DNA of 64,000 bases, taken from assembly GCF_001188955.3 (NCBI RefSeq), contig NZ_JPRF03000001.1:744001-808000 (forward strand), given 5' to 3'. Under the pieces are notes generated by a model. It was given only the letters and a program-made list of their open reading frames with translations. It did not search any database and was not told where the DNA came from. The position numbers were made by a program, and so were the translations under genes. Shown piece by piece: positions 9,901-16,524 of this stretch. The DNA comes from Kitasatospora aureofaciens (GTDB lineage: Bacteria; Actinomycetota; Actinomycetes; Streptomycetales; Streptomycetaceae). The first letter of the stretch is position 1. The number at the start of each line of letters is the position of its first letter.

Positions 9901-10484
9901 AGGAAGTAGTTCTCCTTCCCGAAGATGTCCTGGTACGCGCCGGCGGCCTTGACCGCCTCCTCGTACTGGCCCAGCCGCAGCCGGGTCTGCACCTCGCCGG
10001 AGGGGCAGCCGGTGGTCGCGATGATGCCGCCGGCGTTGGCGGCGATCAGCTCGCGGTCCATCCGGGGCTTCATGTAGTAGCCCTCCATCGACGCGAGGGA
10101 GGACAGCTTGAAGAGGTTCCGCAGGCCGGTCGCGTTCTGCGCCCACATCGTCATGTGGGTGTAGCGGCCGCCGCCGGAGACGTCCTTGCCGCCCTCACCG
10201 TCGGCGCCGGTCGGGCGCTGGCCGCCCGGCGACCAGAACACCTGCTTTTTCAGGAAGCGCGAGCCGGGTGCGACGTACGCCTCGATGCCGATGATCGGCT
10301 TCACGCCGGTCTTCGCGGCGGCGTGGAAGAACTCGTACGCGCCGAACATGTTGCCGTGGTCGCTCATCGCGATGGCGGGCATGCCCTGTCTCTCCGCCTC
10401 GGCGAACAGCTTGCCATTCTTCGCCGCCCCGTCCAGCATCGAGTACTCGGTGTGGACGTGCAGGTGCGCGAAGCTGTCGGACAC
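6918..10484 (-). CDS. dnaE: DNA polymerase III subunit alpha
   Basis: The replicative DNA polymerase catalytic subunit, 1188 residues, the normal length for actinobacterial DnaE. It opens with the PHP domain (FAHLHVHTEYSMLDGAAKNG). The polymerase active site PDVDIDFDDRQRD lies near residues 410-425, and the fingers region has GPGRGSAAGS. The C-terminal OB-fold begins near VRLSGLITGVDRR. The start is GTG at 10484: AAGGAGAG lies just upstream and translation begins VSDSFAHLH, whereas a longer frame to 10556 has no ribosome binding site. It is a single-gene unit that converges with the phosphoesterase gene. Confidence 0.98.
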   Translation of the reverse strand: MSDSFAHLHVHTEYSMLDGAAKNGKLFAEAERQGMPAIAMSDHGNMFGAYEFFHAAAKTGVKPIIGIEAYVAPGSRFLKKQVFWSPGGQRPTGADGEGGKDVSGGGRYTHMTMWAQNATGLRNLFKLSSLASMEGYYMKPRMDRELIAANAGGIIATTGCPSGEVQTRLRLGQYEEAVKAAGAYQDIFGKENYFLELMDHGLDIERDVREDLLRLAKQLNIPLLATNDSHYVTADQADAHDSLLCVGVGKNKDDPNRFKFQGTGYYVKTAEEMRALFRELPEACDNTLAIAERVESYEEVFTYVDRMPQFDVPEGETQASYLRKKIEVGLKHRYGDNPSQEVLDRIELEMGVITPMGFDAYFLVVADICQYGRDNGIPVGPGRGSAAGSMIAYLTGITQLDPLEHDLLFERFLNPERINPPDVDIDFDDRQRDQMVRYVTEKYGAAYTAQVNTFGTIKAKAAVKDANRILGYPFSMGDRITKAMPPDVMGKGVPLADLFDEKHARYNEGTEIRALYQNEPDVKKIIDTGRGIEGLIRGTGVHAAAVILSSTPLLDLIPLHMRDKDGVIITGFDYPSCEAMGLIKMDFLGLRNLGIIDHCIKIVKANRGIDVDIEKIPIDDPTTYQLLARGDTLGVFQLDGGPMRALLKLMKPTEFADISAVSALYRPGPMGMNSHTNYALRKNAQQEIIPIHPELEEPLKDVLGPTYGLIVYQEQVQRAAQVLAGYSLGQADLLRRAMGKKKKEVLEKEFVPFHAGCKERGYSDEAIQAVWDVLVPFAGYAFNKSHSAAYGLVSYHTAYLKANYPAEYMAALLTSVADDKDKMAVYLAECRQMGIKILSPDVNESVVDFTAVGSDVRFGLKAVRNVGVPVIESLVGTREEKGKYTSFADFLDKVELVVCNKRTVDSLIKAGAFDSLGHTRLSLSSVHESAIDSVTGLKKQQAIGQDDLFGALDPGDGGGPGIGLDFQLTDNEWPRRQLLALEREMLGLYVSSHPLDGAEHILSQNRDTSIAELLGSGRSEGEVRLSGLITGVDRRINKAGNAWAIITLADRDGSVEVLFFPATYNLMADQMIEDNVISIRGRLNERDGSLSVFGQEITTLDVSSAELGTKPPVQITVPVHRITPQMVAELKLALQAHPGDVPIRLLTTNWDKNTLYELGFLVNPDNGLASDIKTLLGNRAWTGAAVRS

Positions 10485-10609
10485 GGCGCTGCTCTCCTTG
10501 GTGGGCGTCGGTAGGGCGAAGCGGTCCACGCTAGCGGGTCGGCGCGCGCGACGCACGACGGGCTGACGGACCGCCCTGCGACGGCCCGGCAGCCCGTGCG
10601 GGGGAACCG

Positions 10610-11299
10610 TCAGGCGCTCGGCCGGGCCTCGGCGAGGCCGGGGATCTCGGCGGCGCTGGCCAGCACGTGGGTCTGCGGGTGCCCGTCGAAGTCGGCGCGG
10701 CCGAGCTCCCCGGTCAGCACCCCGACGACCACGCCGGCCCCGGCGTTGCGCCCGGCCTCGACGTCGACCACGGTGTCACCGGCCGTCAGCACCCGGCGGG
10801 TGTCGATCACCCCGGTCTTCTGCATCGCCCGGTGGATCATGTACGGGGCCGGACGGCCGCGCGGCACCTCGTCCGAGGTCACCACCGCGTCAAGGTTGCC
10901 GCCCTCGCCGGTGGACCAGCCGAGCGACTCCAGCAGCGGGTACGCGACGTCGCCGCTGAAGCCGGTGGTGAGCGCGACCTTGATCCCGCGGCGGCGCAGC
11001 TCGGCCAGCGCCTCCTCGACCCCGGGGACGGCCTGTGGGGGAGTGGTCCGGTAGGCCTCGCGCAGGTACTCCGCGAAGGCCGCGTAGCTCTCCTCCACCA
11101 GCTCCGGGGTCGGGGTGCCGCCGCCGAGGCGGACCAGGGCGGCGATGGCCTCGCGCTTGTCGGTGCCCATCCAGGCCTGGAGGTCGGCCTCGGCGACGGC
11201 CACACCGTTGCGTTCGACGGCGGTGCGCAGCGCCCGGTAGACGGCGCCGGACTCGTTGATGGTGGTCCCGGCCATGTCCAGGGCGGCGAGCTCGATCAC
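10610..11299 (-). CDS. phosphonatase-like HAD hydrolase
   Basis: A 229-residue HAD-superfamily protein. The nucleophile motif is LDMAGTTI, with Asp8 and Ala at the +2 position as in phosphonoacetaldehyde hydrolase (PhnX, DWAGT) instead of the Asp seen in phosphatases. A Lys at about position 48 (WMGTDKREA) sits where PhnX carries its Schiff-base lysine. Motif IV is AGDTVVDVEAG, and RPAPYMIHRAM is also PhnX-like. This matches the phosphonatase-like family (TIGR03351) that travels with the TIGR03364 FAD oxidoreductase, here the divergent gene at 12228. The proposed role is cleavage of a C-P bond in an oxidised aminophosphonate. The GTG start lies 4 nt after the GntR stop, so the two form an operon. 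Confidence 0.85.
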   Translation of the reverse strand: MIELAALDMAGTTINESGAVYRALRTAVERNGVAVAEADLQAWMGTDKREAIAALVRLGGGTPTPELVEESYAAFAEYLREAYRTTPPQAVPGVEEALAELRRRGIKVALTTGFSGDVAYPLLESLGWSTGEGGNLDAVVTSDEVPRGRPAPYMIHRAMQKTGVIDTRRVLTAGDTVVDVEAGRNAGAGVVVGVLTGELGRADFDGHPQTHVLASAAEIPGLAEARPSA

Positions 11300-11303
11300 G
11301 GTG

Positions 11304-12065
11304 TCAGTCCTCTTCGGTGCGGTAGCGGCCGATGACGGTACGGCCTTCGATGGTGTTCTCGATGGTGAAGGTGGCCATGGCGGGCAGGTAGCGGTCGTCG
11401 GCGTCCTCCAGCGGCACGCCCAGGCGGGAGGTGGTGAGCCGGCGTACCCGCAGCAGCGGGGCTCCGGCGTCGACCCGCAGCAGTTCGGCGTCGCGCGGCC
11501 CGGCGGCGACGGCGTCGATGGTGTGCCGCGCGTGGTGGAGGTCGACCTCGCGGCGCAGCAGTTCCTGGTAGACGGAGCCGGTGTCCGGGTCGAAGTCGAA
11601 CAGGATGCGGCCGACCTCGTGGACGAAGGTGGAGCGCTCCAGCATGGCCGGGACGCCGTCCAGCAGCCGCAGCCGGACGAGTTCGACGACCGGCTCGTCC
11701 TGCGCGAGGCCCAGCCGGACCGCCGCCTCCGGGGAGGCCCGGCGGCGGGCGACCTCGAGGGTGTGCTGCCCGGGCTCGCGGCCGATGCTGCGGGCCCACT
11801 GGGTGAAGGACAGGAAGGTGTCGAAGGGCTGGGAGGGCGTGGTGCGACGGGCCACGGGCGGCTTCCCGCGCCCGCCGACCAGGCTGCCCGCGCTGCGCAG
11901 CATGGCCAGGGCTTGGCGGACCGGCCCCCGGGAGGTGCCGAACTCGGCGCAGAGCTGCGACTCGCTGGGCACCGGCTCGCCCTCGGGCCACTCGCCGGAC
12001 TCGATGCGGCGCTGGAACTCGGCGCCGAGCCGTTGGTGGAGGGGGAGGTCCTCACTTGTCTTCAC
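11304..12065 (-). CDS. GntR/UTRA family transcriptional regulator
   Basis: A 253-residue regulator of the HutC/PhnF type. The winged helix-turn-helix occupies about residues 5-70 (PVPSESQLCAEFGTSRGPVR), followed by a UTRA effector domain with AMLERSTFVHEVGR and a C-terminal YRTEED. The GTG start at 12065 lacks a Shine-Dalgarno. A CATAGT hexamer lies 7 nt upstream, so the message may be leaderless. A dyad ACTTGT-N4-ACAAGT overlaps the start codon and recurs before the divergent oxidoreductase, which suggests autoregulation and control of both units. The UTRA ligand is likely a phosphonate, judged from the neighbours. Confidence 0.9.
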   Translation of the reverse strand: MKTSEDLPLHQRLGAEFQRRIESGEWPEGEPVPSESQLCAEFGTSRGPVRQALAMLRSAGSLVGGRGKPPVARRTTPSQPFDTFLSFTQWARSIGREPGQHTLEVARRRASPEAAVRLGLAQDEPVVELVRLRLLDGVPAMLERSTFVHEVGRILFDFDPDTGSVYQELLRREVDLHHARHTIDAVAAGPRDAELLRVDAGAPLLRVRRLTTSRLGVPLEDADDRYLPAMATFTIENTIEGRTVIGRYRTEED

Positions 12066-12069
12066 AAGT
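12054..12069. promoter_or_regulatory. GntR operator candidate 1 (over the regulator start)
   Basis: A perfect dyad ACTTGT-CTTC-ACAAGT covering the GTG start codon of the GntR gene. It is matched by a second copy at 12175-12190 with the same arm length and the same 4-nt spacer. Confidence 0.65.
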
Positions 12070-12174
12070 CGACTATGGCACCCGGGCCCAGGACTTCTCA
12101 AGACCGATCGAGCTGCGGATTCTCCTGTTCACCCGGCAGATCACTGAGATCGTCGGGCGGATGAACAGTCGGTA

Positions 12175-12190
12175 ACTTGTACATACATGT
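12175..12190. promoter_or_regulatory. GntR operator candidate 2 (before the FAD oxidoreductase)
   Basis: ACTTGT-ACAT-ACATGT, one mismatch from a perfect dyad and of the same form as the site at 12054-12069. It ends 37 bp before the ATG of the divergent FAD oxidoreductase. The same intergenic region carries a GTTCACC heptamer at 12127-12133. Confidence 0.62.
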
Positions 12191-12227
12191 CTTGACGCCA
12201 GCGCCCGCCCGCCCGGAAGCTGGACCC

Positions 12228-13397
12228 ATGAGCAGCAGCACCCCACCCGTGACCTCCCCCACCACCCCGCGCAGCGATGTGGTGATCGTCGGCGCCGGAA
12301 TCATCGGCCTCGCCCACGCCTTCGAGGCGCTGAGCAACGGACTCTCCGTCACCGTCCTCGACCGCGACCGGCGGCCGGTCGGCGCCTCCGTCCGCAACTT
12401 CGGCCACTGCTGCATCAGCGCCCAGGACGGCGAACTGCTCGCCCTCGCCCAGCGCTCCCGGCCGGGCTGGCTGCGCGCCGCCGAGGCGTCCGGCATCTGG
12501 GCCGCGGAGGCCGGCACCCTGGTGGTCGCCCGGTCGGCGACCGAGGCGGCCGTCCTGGAGGAACTGCACGCCGAACGCGGCGGCGACGCGGTGCGGTTGC
12601 GCAGCGCCGCCCAGACGGCCGAGGCGCTCGGCCGGGCGGCGGGCGAGGACGGCGACCTGGTGGGCGGCGCGGTGCTGCCCGCCGACCTGCGGGTCGACCC
12701 GCGCGAGGCGGCGCCCGGCCTGGCCCGCTGGGTGGCCGAGCAGCCACGGGGCCGCATCCTGTGGGGCACCGCCGTCACCGGCGTCGAGTCCGGCACCGTG
12801 CACACCACCCGCGGCCCGGTCCACGGCGACCGCATCCTGGTCTGCGTCGGCCACGACCTGGACCACCTGCTCCCCGACGTCGCCGAGGACCACGGGATCC
12901 AGCGCTGCCGGCTGACCATGGCCCGGGCCGCCGCCCCGGAGGGCTTCCGCACCGACTCCGCGGTGCTGACCGCCACCTCGATGCTGCGCTACGACGCCTT
13001 CACCGCCCGGCCATCGGCTGCCCGGCTGCGGGAGGAGGTGCTCGGCCACAGCGCGGAGCTGCTGGAGATCGGCGCGAACGTGATGTTCACCCGCCAGCCG
13101 GACGGCACCCTGCTGATCGGCGACTCGCACCACTATGACGCCACCACCCCGCCGTTCGTCGACGAGCGCACCTACGAGCTGCTGATCGACGCCGTCGCCC
13201 GGGTGCTGGGCGTGCCGCGGCTGCGGATCCTGGAGCGCTGGCAGGGCGTCTACGCCAGCAGTCCCCGCGGGCCGCTGCTGGTGCGCGACCTGGCCCCGGG
13301 GGTGCGGGCCATCTCGGTCACCTCGGGCATCGGGATGACCCTCTCCTTCGGCCTCGCGGCCGCCACCTTCGACGGCACCCTCGCCGCGACGGCCTGA
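12228..13397 (+). CDS. FAD-dependent oxidoreductase of the phosphonate-associated TIGR03364 type
   Basis: A 389-residue DAO-superfamily flavoprotein. An N-terminal FAD Rossmann motif VVIVGAGIIGLAHAFEA lies near residues 18-34, followed by TVLDRDRRPVGASVRNFGH, where the SVRNFGH segment is typical of the group. The C-terminal TSGIGMTLSFGLA closes the FAD fold. From established knowledge, the family is linked by genome context to phosphonatase-like hydrolases and is thought to oxidise aminophosphonates related to 2-aminoethylphosphonate. The hydrolase and a GntR regulator lie immediately divergent here, which supports that role. ATG 12228 is chosen because GGAAG precedes it; an upstream ATG at 12177 would overlap the operator. 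Confidence 0.88.
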   Translation: MSSSTPPVTSPTTPRSDVVIVGAGIIGLAHAFEALSNGLSVTVLDRDRRPVGASVRNFGHCCISAQDGELLALAQRSRPGWLRAAEASGIWAAEAGTLVVARSATEAAVLEELHAERGGDAVRLRSAAQTAEALGRAAGEDGDLVGGAVLPADLRVDPREAAPGLARWVAEQPRGRILWGTAVTGVESGTVHTTRGPVHGDRILVCVGHDLDHLLPDVAEDHGIQRCRLTMARAAAPEGFRTDSAVLTATSMLRYDAFTARPSAARLREEVLGHSAELLEIGANVMFTRQPDGTLLIGDSHHYDATTPPFVDERTYELLIDAVARVLGVPRLRILERWQGVYASSPRGPLLVRDLAPGVRAISVTSGIGMTLSFGLAAATFDGTLAATA

Positions 13398-13407
13398 GCC
13401 GCTGCCC

Positions 13408-13477
13408 GTCGGTGCTCGGAAGTCCCGTCGGTGCTCGCGAAGGCGGTCGGTGCTCGGAAGGTGGTCGTGCTCAGAAG
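13408..13477. repeat. tandem GTCGGTGCTCGGAAG-type repeat
   Basis: Four imperfect copies of GTCGGTGCTCGGAAG at about 13408, 13427, 13446 and 13464 (period 18-20 bp). They fill the gap between the convergent genes and run into the last codons of the minus-strand gene. Confidence 0.75.
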
Positions 13478-14229
13478 GACGAGTGGGCGAACCAGTGCGC
13501 CAGCAGTTCCTGGTCGCCGGAGAGCTCGACACCGGCGGTGTCGCGGTCGAGGCGCCCGTACAGCATGAGCAGCAGTTCGGCGGCGGTGGCGCGGACGGTG
13601 GCATCGGCCTCCGTGTCGGTGTCGGCGTGGTCGAGGCCGAAGCCGTCGGGGCGCAGCCGGACCAGCCAGTCGCCCTCGCCGTCGGTGCGGGCGAAGCGGA
13701 CGGTCCGGTTCTCGGCGCGCAGTTCGGCCGTCGCGGGGGCGAAGAAGGCGGCGAAGGGCAGGTTGGTCAGGAACTCGTCCACCCCGTCGGCCGCCAGGGC
13801 CGGGTCGATCTCCGGCTCCAGTCCGAGCGCGCGTTCGGCGTCGACCCGGTGGACGAGGGTCTCGAACAGCATCCGGCGCACCCAGAACCGGGCGTGCTGG
13901 TCGGCGCCCCAGGCCCACATCGGCGCGTCGAGGTCGCCCTCGGCGAAGGCCGCGGCGGCCTGTTCGGCGGCCTCGGCCAGCCAGGCCGGGTAGTCCTCCG
14001 GCCGCTCGGGCAGCCGCAGGTCGACGTCCCGGCTGCGCGGCGGCTCCTGGATCCGCTGGCGCAGCAGGACGGTGAACCAGCGCTGCACGCTGCCGGTGTG
14101 GCGGACGAGGTCGGCGAGCGTCCACCCCGGGCAGCCGGGGACCGGGAGGGCGGGGTCGGCCTGCCGCACGGCGGCGACGAAGCGGGCGGTCTCGGCGGCG
14201 ACGGCGGTGCCGTGGTCCAGCGGGGTCAT
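13471..14229 (-). CDS. maleylpyruvate isomerase family (mycothiol-dependent, DinB-fold) enzyme
   Basis: A 252-residue protein with the actinobacterial mycothiol-dependent maleylpyruvate isomerase N-terminal fold. PVPGCPGWTLADLVRHTGSVQRW supplies the first metal-ligand helix, and WVRRMLFETLVHRVDAERA carries the second His-x3-Asp pair. These His residues normally bind the divalent metal of mycothiol S-transferases and isomerases. The C-terminal half (AAELLLMLYGRL) matches the MDMPI C-terminal domain. The reaction and substrate are unknown, as for most family members. The upstream region holds a strong dyad (14243-14268) that could be a MarR-type operator. Confidence 0.85.
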   Translation of the reverse strand: MTPLDHGTAVAAETARFVAAVRQADPALPVPGCPGWTLADLVRHTGSVQRWFTVLLRQRIQEPPRSRDVDLRLPERPEDYPAWLAEAAEQAAAAFAEGDLDAPMWAWGADQHARFWVRRMLFETLVHRVDAERALGLEPEIDPALAADGVDEFLTNLPFAAFFAPATAELRAENRTVRFARTDGEGDWLVRLRPDGFGLDHADTDTEADATVRATAAELLLMLYGRLDRDTAGVELSGDQELLAHWFAHSSF

Positions 14230-14242
14230 CAGGGCTGCCTCT

Positions 14243-14268
14243 CAATTCTTCATGTAGTGAAGCAATTG
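14243..14268. promoter_or_regulatory. 26-bp dyad upstream of the isomerase gene
   Basis: CAATTCTTCA (14243-14252), a 5-nt centre TGTAG, then TGAAGCAATTG (14258-14268): nearly perfect arms apart from one unpaired base. It ends 14 bp before the minus-strand ATG and is AT-rich against the local background. The layout resembles MarR or TetR operators. No such regulator gene is adjacent. Confidence 0.55.
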
Positions 14269-14392
14269 CGACGACGCTAGGCCTGAAAGGTTGAGGCTGT
14301 CAAGTAACTCTCGGGTGCGCTCCGGCCCCGGAGATCGCCGGCCCAGAGGGCGGGTGGCTTCGCCGCAGCGGGACCTACCCCCACGGCCGTAC

Positions 14393-14767
14393 TCACTCGG
14401 CGGGCGCCGAGCGGATGGACAGGCCTGGCCGGCGGCGGTGGACGGTGAGGTAGACCAGTCCGTCCCCGCCCGCCGTGACGGACCGCCGGGCGCCGTGCGG
14501 CAGCCAGGCCGTGCACCCCGGGGAGAGGTCCTGGCGGCCGTTGGCGGTCTCCAGCCGACCGCTCCCGTCGAGCACCTGGACCAGGACGTCGAGGTCCGGC
14601 TCCACGTGCCCGGCGACCTCGGCGTTCGCGGGCAGGCGGATGATGTTCGCGTCCAGCTGGCGGCTCTCCTCCTGGAGGCGCCACAGCGCTCCGCTGCGGT
14701 CGGCGGGAGCCTGGTGGAGCAGGGACCCCAGGTGGGCGAGCACACCGGGGCCGGGATCGGACGTCAA
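14393..14767 (-). CDS. cupin domain protein
   Basis: A 124-residue single-domain protein. Residues 38-115 show the small-barrel cupin pattern (IIRLPANAEVAGHVEPDLDV, then LETANGRQDLSPGCTAWLPHGARR and GLVYLTVHRRRPG). The first cupin motif is weak, with one His and Glu/Asp, so metal binding is plausible but not certain. An N-terminal helix (LGSLLHQAPADRSGALWRL) precedes the barrel. It is monocistronic. No substrate can be suggested. Confidence 0.75.
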   Translation of the reverse strand: MTSDPGPGVLAHLGSLLHQAPADRSGALWRLQEESRQLDANIIRLPANAEVAGHVEPDLDVLVQVLDGSGRLETANGRQDLSPGCTAWLPHGARRSVTAGGDGLVYLTVHRRRPGLSIRSAPAE

Positions 14768-14840
14768 CGAGGCCTCCTGCGGGCGAGTGGGATCGGCCCG
14801 TGGATTCTACGGAGGATCGCACGCGACCCGGACGGCCGGC

Positions 14841-14918
14841 GGGCCCGGTCGCTGGTCCCACTCGGTGGGCCCGGTCGCTGGTCTCGCTCGGTGGGCCCGG
14901 TCGGCGGGCTCAGTCGGT
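14841..14918. repeat. 26-bp tandem repeat, three copies
   Basis: Units GGGCCCGGTCGCTGGTCCCA plus CTCGGT at 14841-14866, 14867-14892 and 14893-14918, the last more diverged. The third copy overlaps the final codons of the SsgA-like gene. Confidence 0.8.
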
Positions 14919-15332
14919 GGCGAGGAGCCGGGCGAGGGCCGCGTCGATGTCCAGGTGGTCGGACTCGGAGCCGGCCGGCACCAGGGTGAAGGAGTCCGAG
15001 AGGAACGCCGTGACGAGGTCCTCCGGTGCGCTGACCAGGGACCCGCCGCCGGGCCCCCGCAGGCTGATCAGGACCTCGCCCGCCACCCCCGGACGGACCT
15101 TCACGTCGCCGCTGCCGACCGGGCCGAGCCGCCCCTCGTTCAGCAGCTCACGGCTGAAGTACCAGGACACCCGGGCTCCGTCGCCGGTGCACTGGCACGG
15201 AGTCAGCGGAAAGGCCAGGCAGGCCGCATAAGGGAGGCTCGCGTCGAAGCGGAGCTCCGCCTCGACCGGAACGTCGGGCGCCGCGCTCTCCGGGAAGGTC
15301 ACGGACAGCGGGCGGACGGTGGACAACTGCAT
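14910..15332 (-). CDS. SsgA-like sporulation/cell division regulator (SALP)
   Basis: A 140-residue SsgA/SsgB-family protein. SVTFPESAAPDVPVEAELRF is followed by the family motif YAACLAFPLTP, then VSWYFSRELLNEGRLGPVGSGDVKVRP and the C-terminal DSFTLVPAGSESDHLDID, which match SALPs along the whole length. These proteins occur only in morphologically complex actinomycetes, where they localise to septa and control sporulation-specific division and wall remodelling. The start is ATG 15332 because GGAGG lies 9 nt upstream and the family begins near STVRPLSV; an in-frame extension to 15512 lacks a ribosome binding site. Which SALP subfamily it belongs to cannot be told here. Confidence 0.92.
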   Translation of the reverse strand: MQLSTVRPLSVTFPESAAPDVPVEAELRFDASLPYAACLAFPLTPCQCTGDGARVSWYFSRELLNEGRLGPVGSGDVKVRPGVAGEVLISLRGPGGGSLVSAPEDLVTAFLSDSFTLVPAGSESDHLDIDAALARLLATD

Positions 15333-15621
15333 CGATTCGGCCTCCTGCGATCGCAACGGCCGGCCCGCGGCGGTCCGGCTGCCCATGGCGCCTACCCGGC
15401 GCGCCGAGACACAGCCAGGGGCGGACGAATCTCCACAATTCCCTTGCATCGCCGGCCTGCACCGCCCGCCGGCAGGCGTCAACTCCGCGCCCGCGTCTTC
15501 ACTCCTGCGCATGAAATGGTGGGCCGTCCGGAGCTCTGGAGCAGGTCACGGCGGCCTCCTGCCGGAGGAGGCTGGCCAGTGGGCCGCTCCCGCCGCCCGC
15601 CCTCCCGAACGGAGCCCGAAC

Positions 15622-16065
15622 GTGACCAGATCCCGGCCCCTCCGGGCAGCCGCCGCGCTGCTGCTCCCCGCCGTCCTCGCGGCCTGCTCCAGCTCGGGCT
15701 CCGGCTCCGGAACGCCGTCGACCACCGCGACGAGCCCCCTGCAGGGCAGCACCGTCGCGACGAGTCCCGTCCAGAGCAGTGCCGCCGCCGCGAGCCCCGC
15801 CCAGAGCAGTACCGCGGCGCTCCAGGTCACCATCAAGGACTTCGCCTTCGCGCCCGCGACCCTGAAGGCGGGCCCCGGCCGGACCGTCACCGTGACGAAC
15901 CAGGACACCACCGCCCACACCCTCACCGCCGCCGACAAGTCCTTCGACACCGGGACGATCGCGCCCGGCGCCACCGCGACCTTCACCGCGCCCCAGCAGG
16001 CCGGCGACCACCCGTACATCTGCACCATCCACCCGTTCATGCACGGCACCCTCACCGTGGGCTGA
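15622..16065 (+). CDS. cupredoxin-domain lipoprotein
   Basis: A 147-residue exported blue-copper-type protein. A GTG start at 15622 follows CGGAG. The signal ends in the lipobox LLPAVLAAC, so the mature protein should be lipid-anchored. A Ser/Thr/Ala-rich linker with repeated QSS(T/A)AA segments (residues 25-58) leads to the cupredoxin domain: VTIKDFAFAPATLKAGPG, then TTAHTL with the first His, and CTIHPFMHGTLTVG with the Cys, His and Met ligands. All four copper ligands of a type 1 site are present. The electron partner is unknown; the next gene encodes a small membrane protein. Confidence 0.92.
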   Translation: MTRSRPLRAAAALLLPAVLAACSSSGSGSGTPSTTATSPLQGSTVATSPVQSSAAAASPAQSSTAALQVTIKDFAFAPATLKAGPGRTVTVTNQDTTAHTLTAADKSFDTGTIAPGATATFTAPQQAGDHPYICTIHPFMHGTLTVG

Positions 16066-16124
16066 GGCCCCGTGGCCACCCCCGCACCCGCCCGCCGGCA
16101 CCCCTCGCCCACCTCCTGCCGCGC

Positions 16125-16388
16125 GTGGTGGCCGCCGCCGGCCTCGCCGTGCCGGTGGTGTTCCTCCGGCGCCACCGCACCGGCGATCTCTACGCCTGGC
16201 TCGTCGCCGCCTGCGGCCTCGGCGCACCGCTGCTCCGCCGCTACGTCGACGTCGGCACCCTGGGCCCGCTGCCGAACATGTACGAGCCGATCTGGTTCGA
16301 GGAGAAGATCCGCGCCGCCTGGGCCGAGGGCATCGCCACCGCGGCGCTCACCGTCCTGCTGTTCGGCCACCGCCGACGCCCGGCCTGA
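16125..16388 (+). CDS. small membrane protein downstream of the cupredoxin
   Basis: The frame ending at 16388 encodes an approximately 87-residue protein with hydrophobic segments VVAAAGLAVPVVFL, LYAWLVAACGLGAPLL and ATAALTVLLF separated by LRRYVDVG and MYEPIWFEEK. The start is uncertain. GTG 16125 is used here, but a GTG at 16072 in another frame (VATPAPARRH) lies at the right distance after the cupredoxin stop, so the N-terminus may be joined by a frameshift near 16105. It probably sits with the cupredoxin in one transcript. Function unknown. Confidence 0.6.
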   Translation: MVAAAGLAVPVVFLRRHRTGDLYAWLVAACGLGAPLLRRYVDVGTLGPLPNMYEPIWFEEKIRAAWAEGIATAALTVLLFGHRRRPA

Positions 16389-16422
16389 TCGCGGAGGGGG
16401 CCCCGGACACCGCTCCCGCCGC

Positions 16423-16471
16423 CCGGGTGAACGGGCGGCGCGGCGGTCCGGGTGAACGGGCGGCGCGGCGG
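16423..16471. repeat. 25-bp direct repeat, two copies
   Basis: CCGGGTGAACGGGCGGCGCG plus GCGG(T) at 16423-16447 and 16448-16471. It lies just upstream of hypX. On the minus strand each copy contains GTTCACC, but the 25-bp period does not fit a PhoP box. Confidence 0.75.
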
Positions 16472-16524
16472 GCCGGAGGCGATGATCGCCGGAATCCTGG
16501 AGGCCCTCACCGTCGGAGGCGGAC

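Noticed and set aside
10550..10605. Terminator between the HAD gene end and dnaE start
   Set aside because: ACGGGCTG and CAGCCCGT can pair but the loop is about 27 nt and the position is upstream of dnaE; support is too weak.
16423..16471. Possible PhoP box before hypX (two GTTCACC on the minus strand)
   Set aside because: The copies are 25 bp apart as part of a simple direct repeat, not the 11-nt spacing needed.
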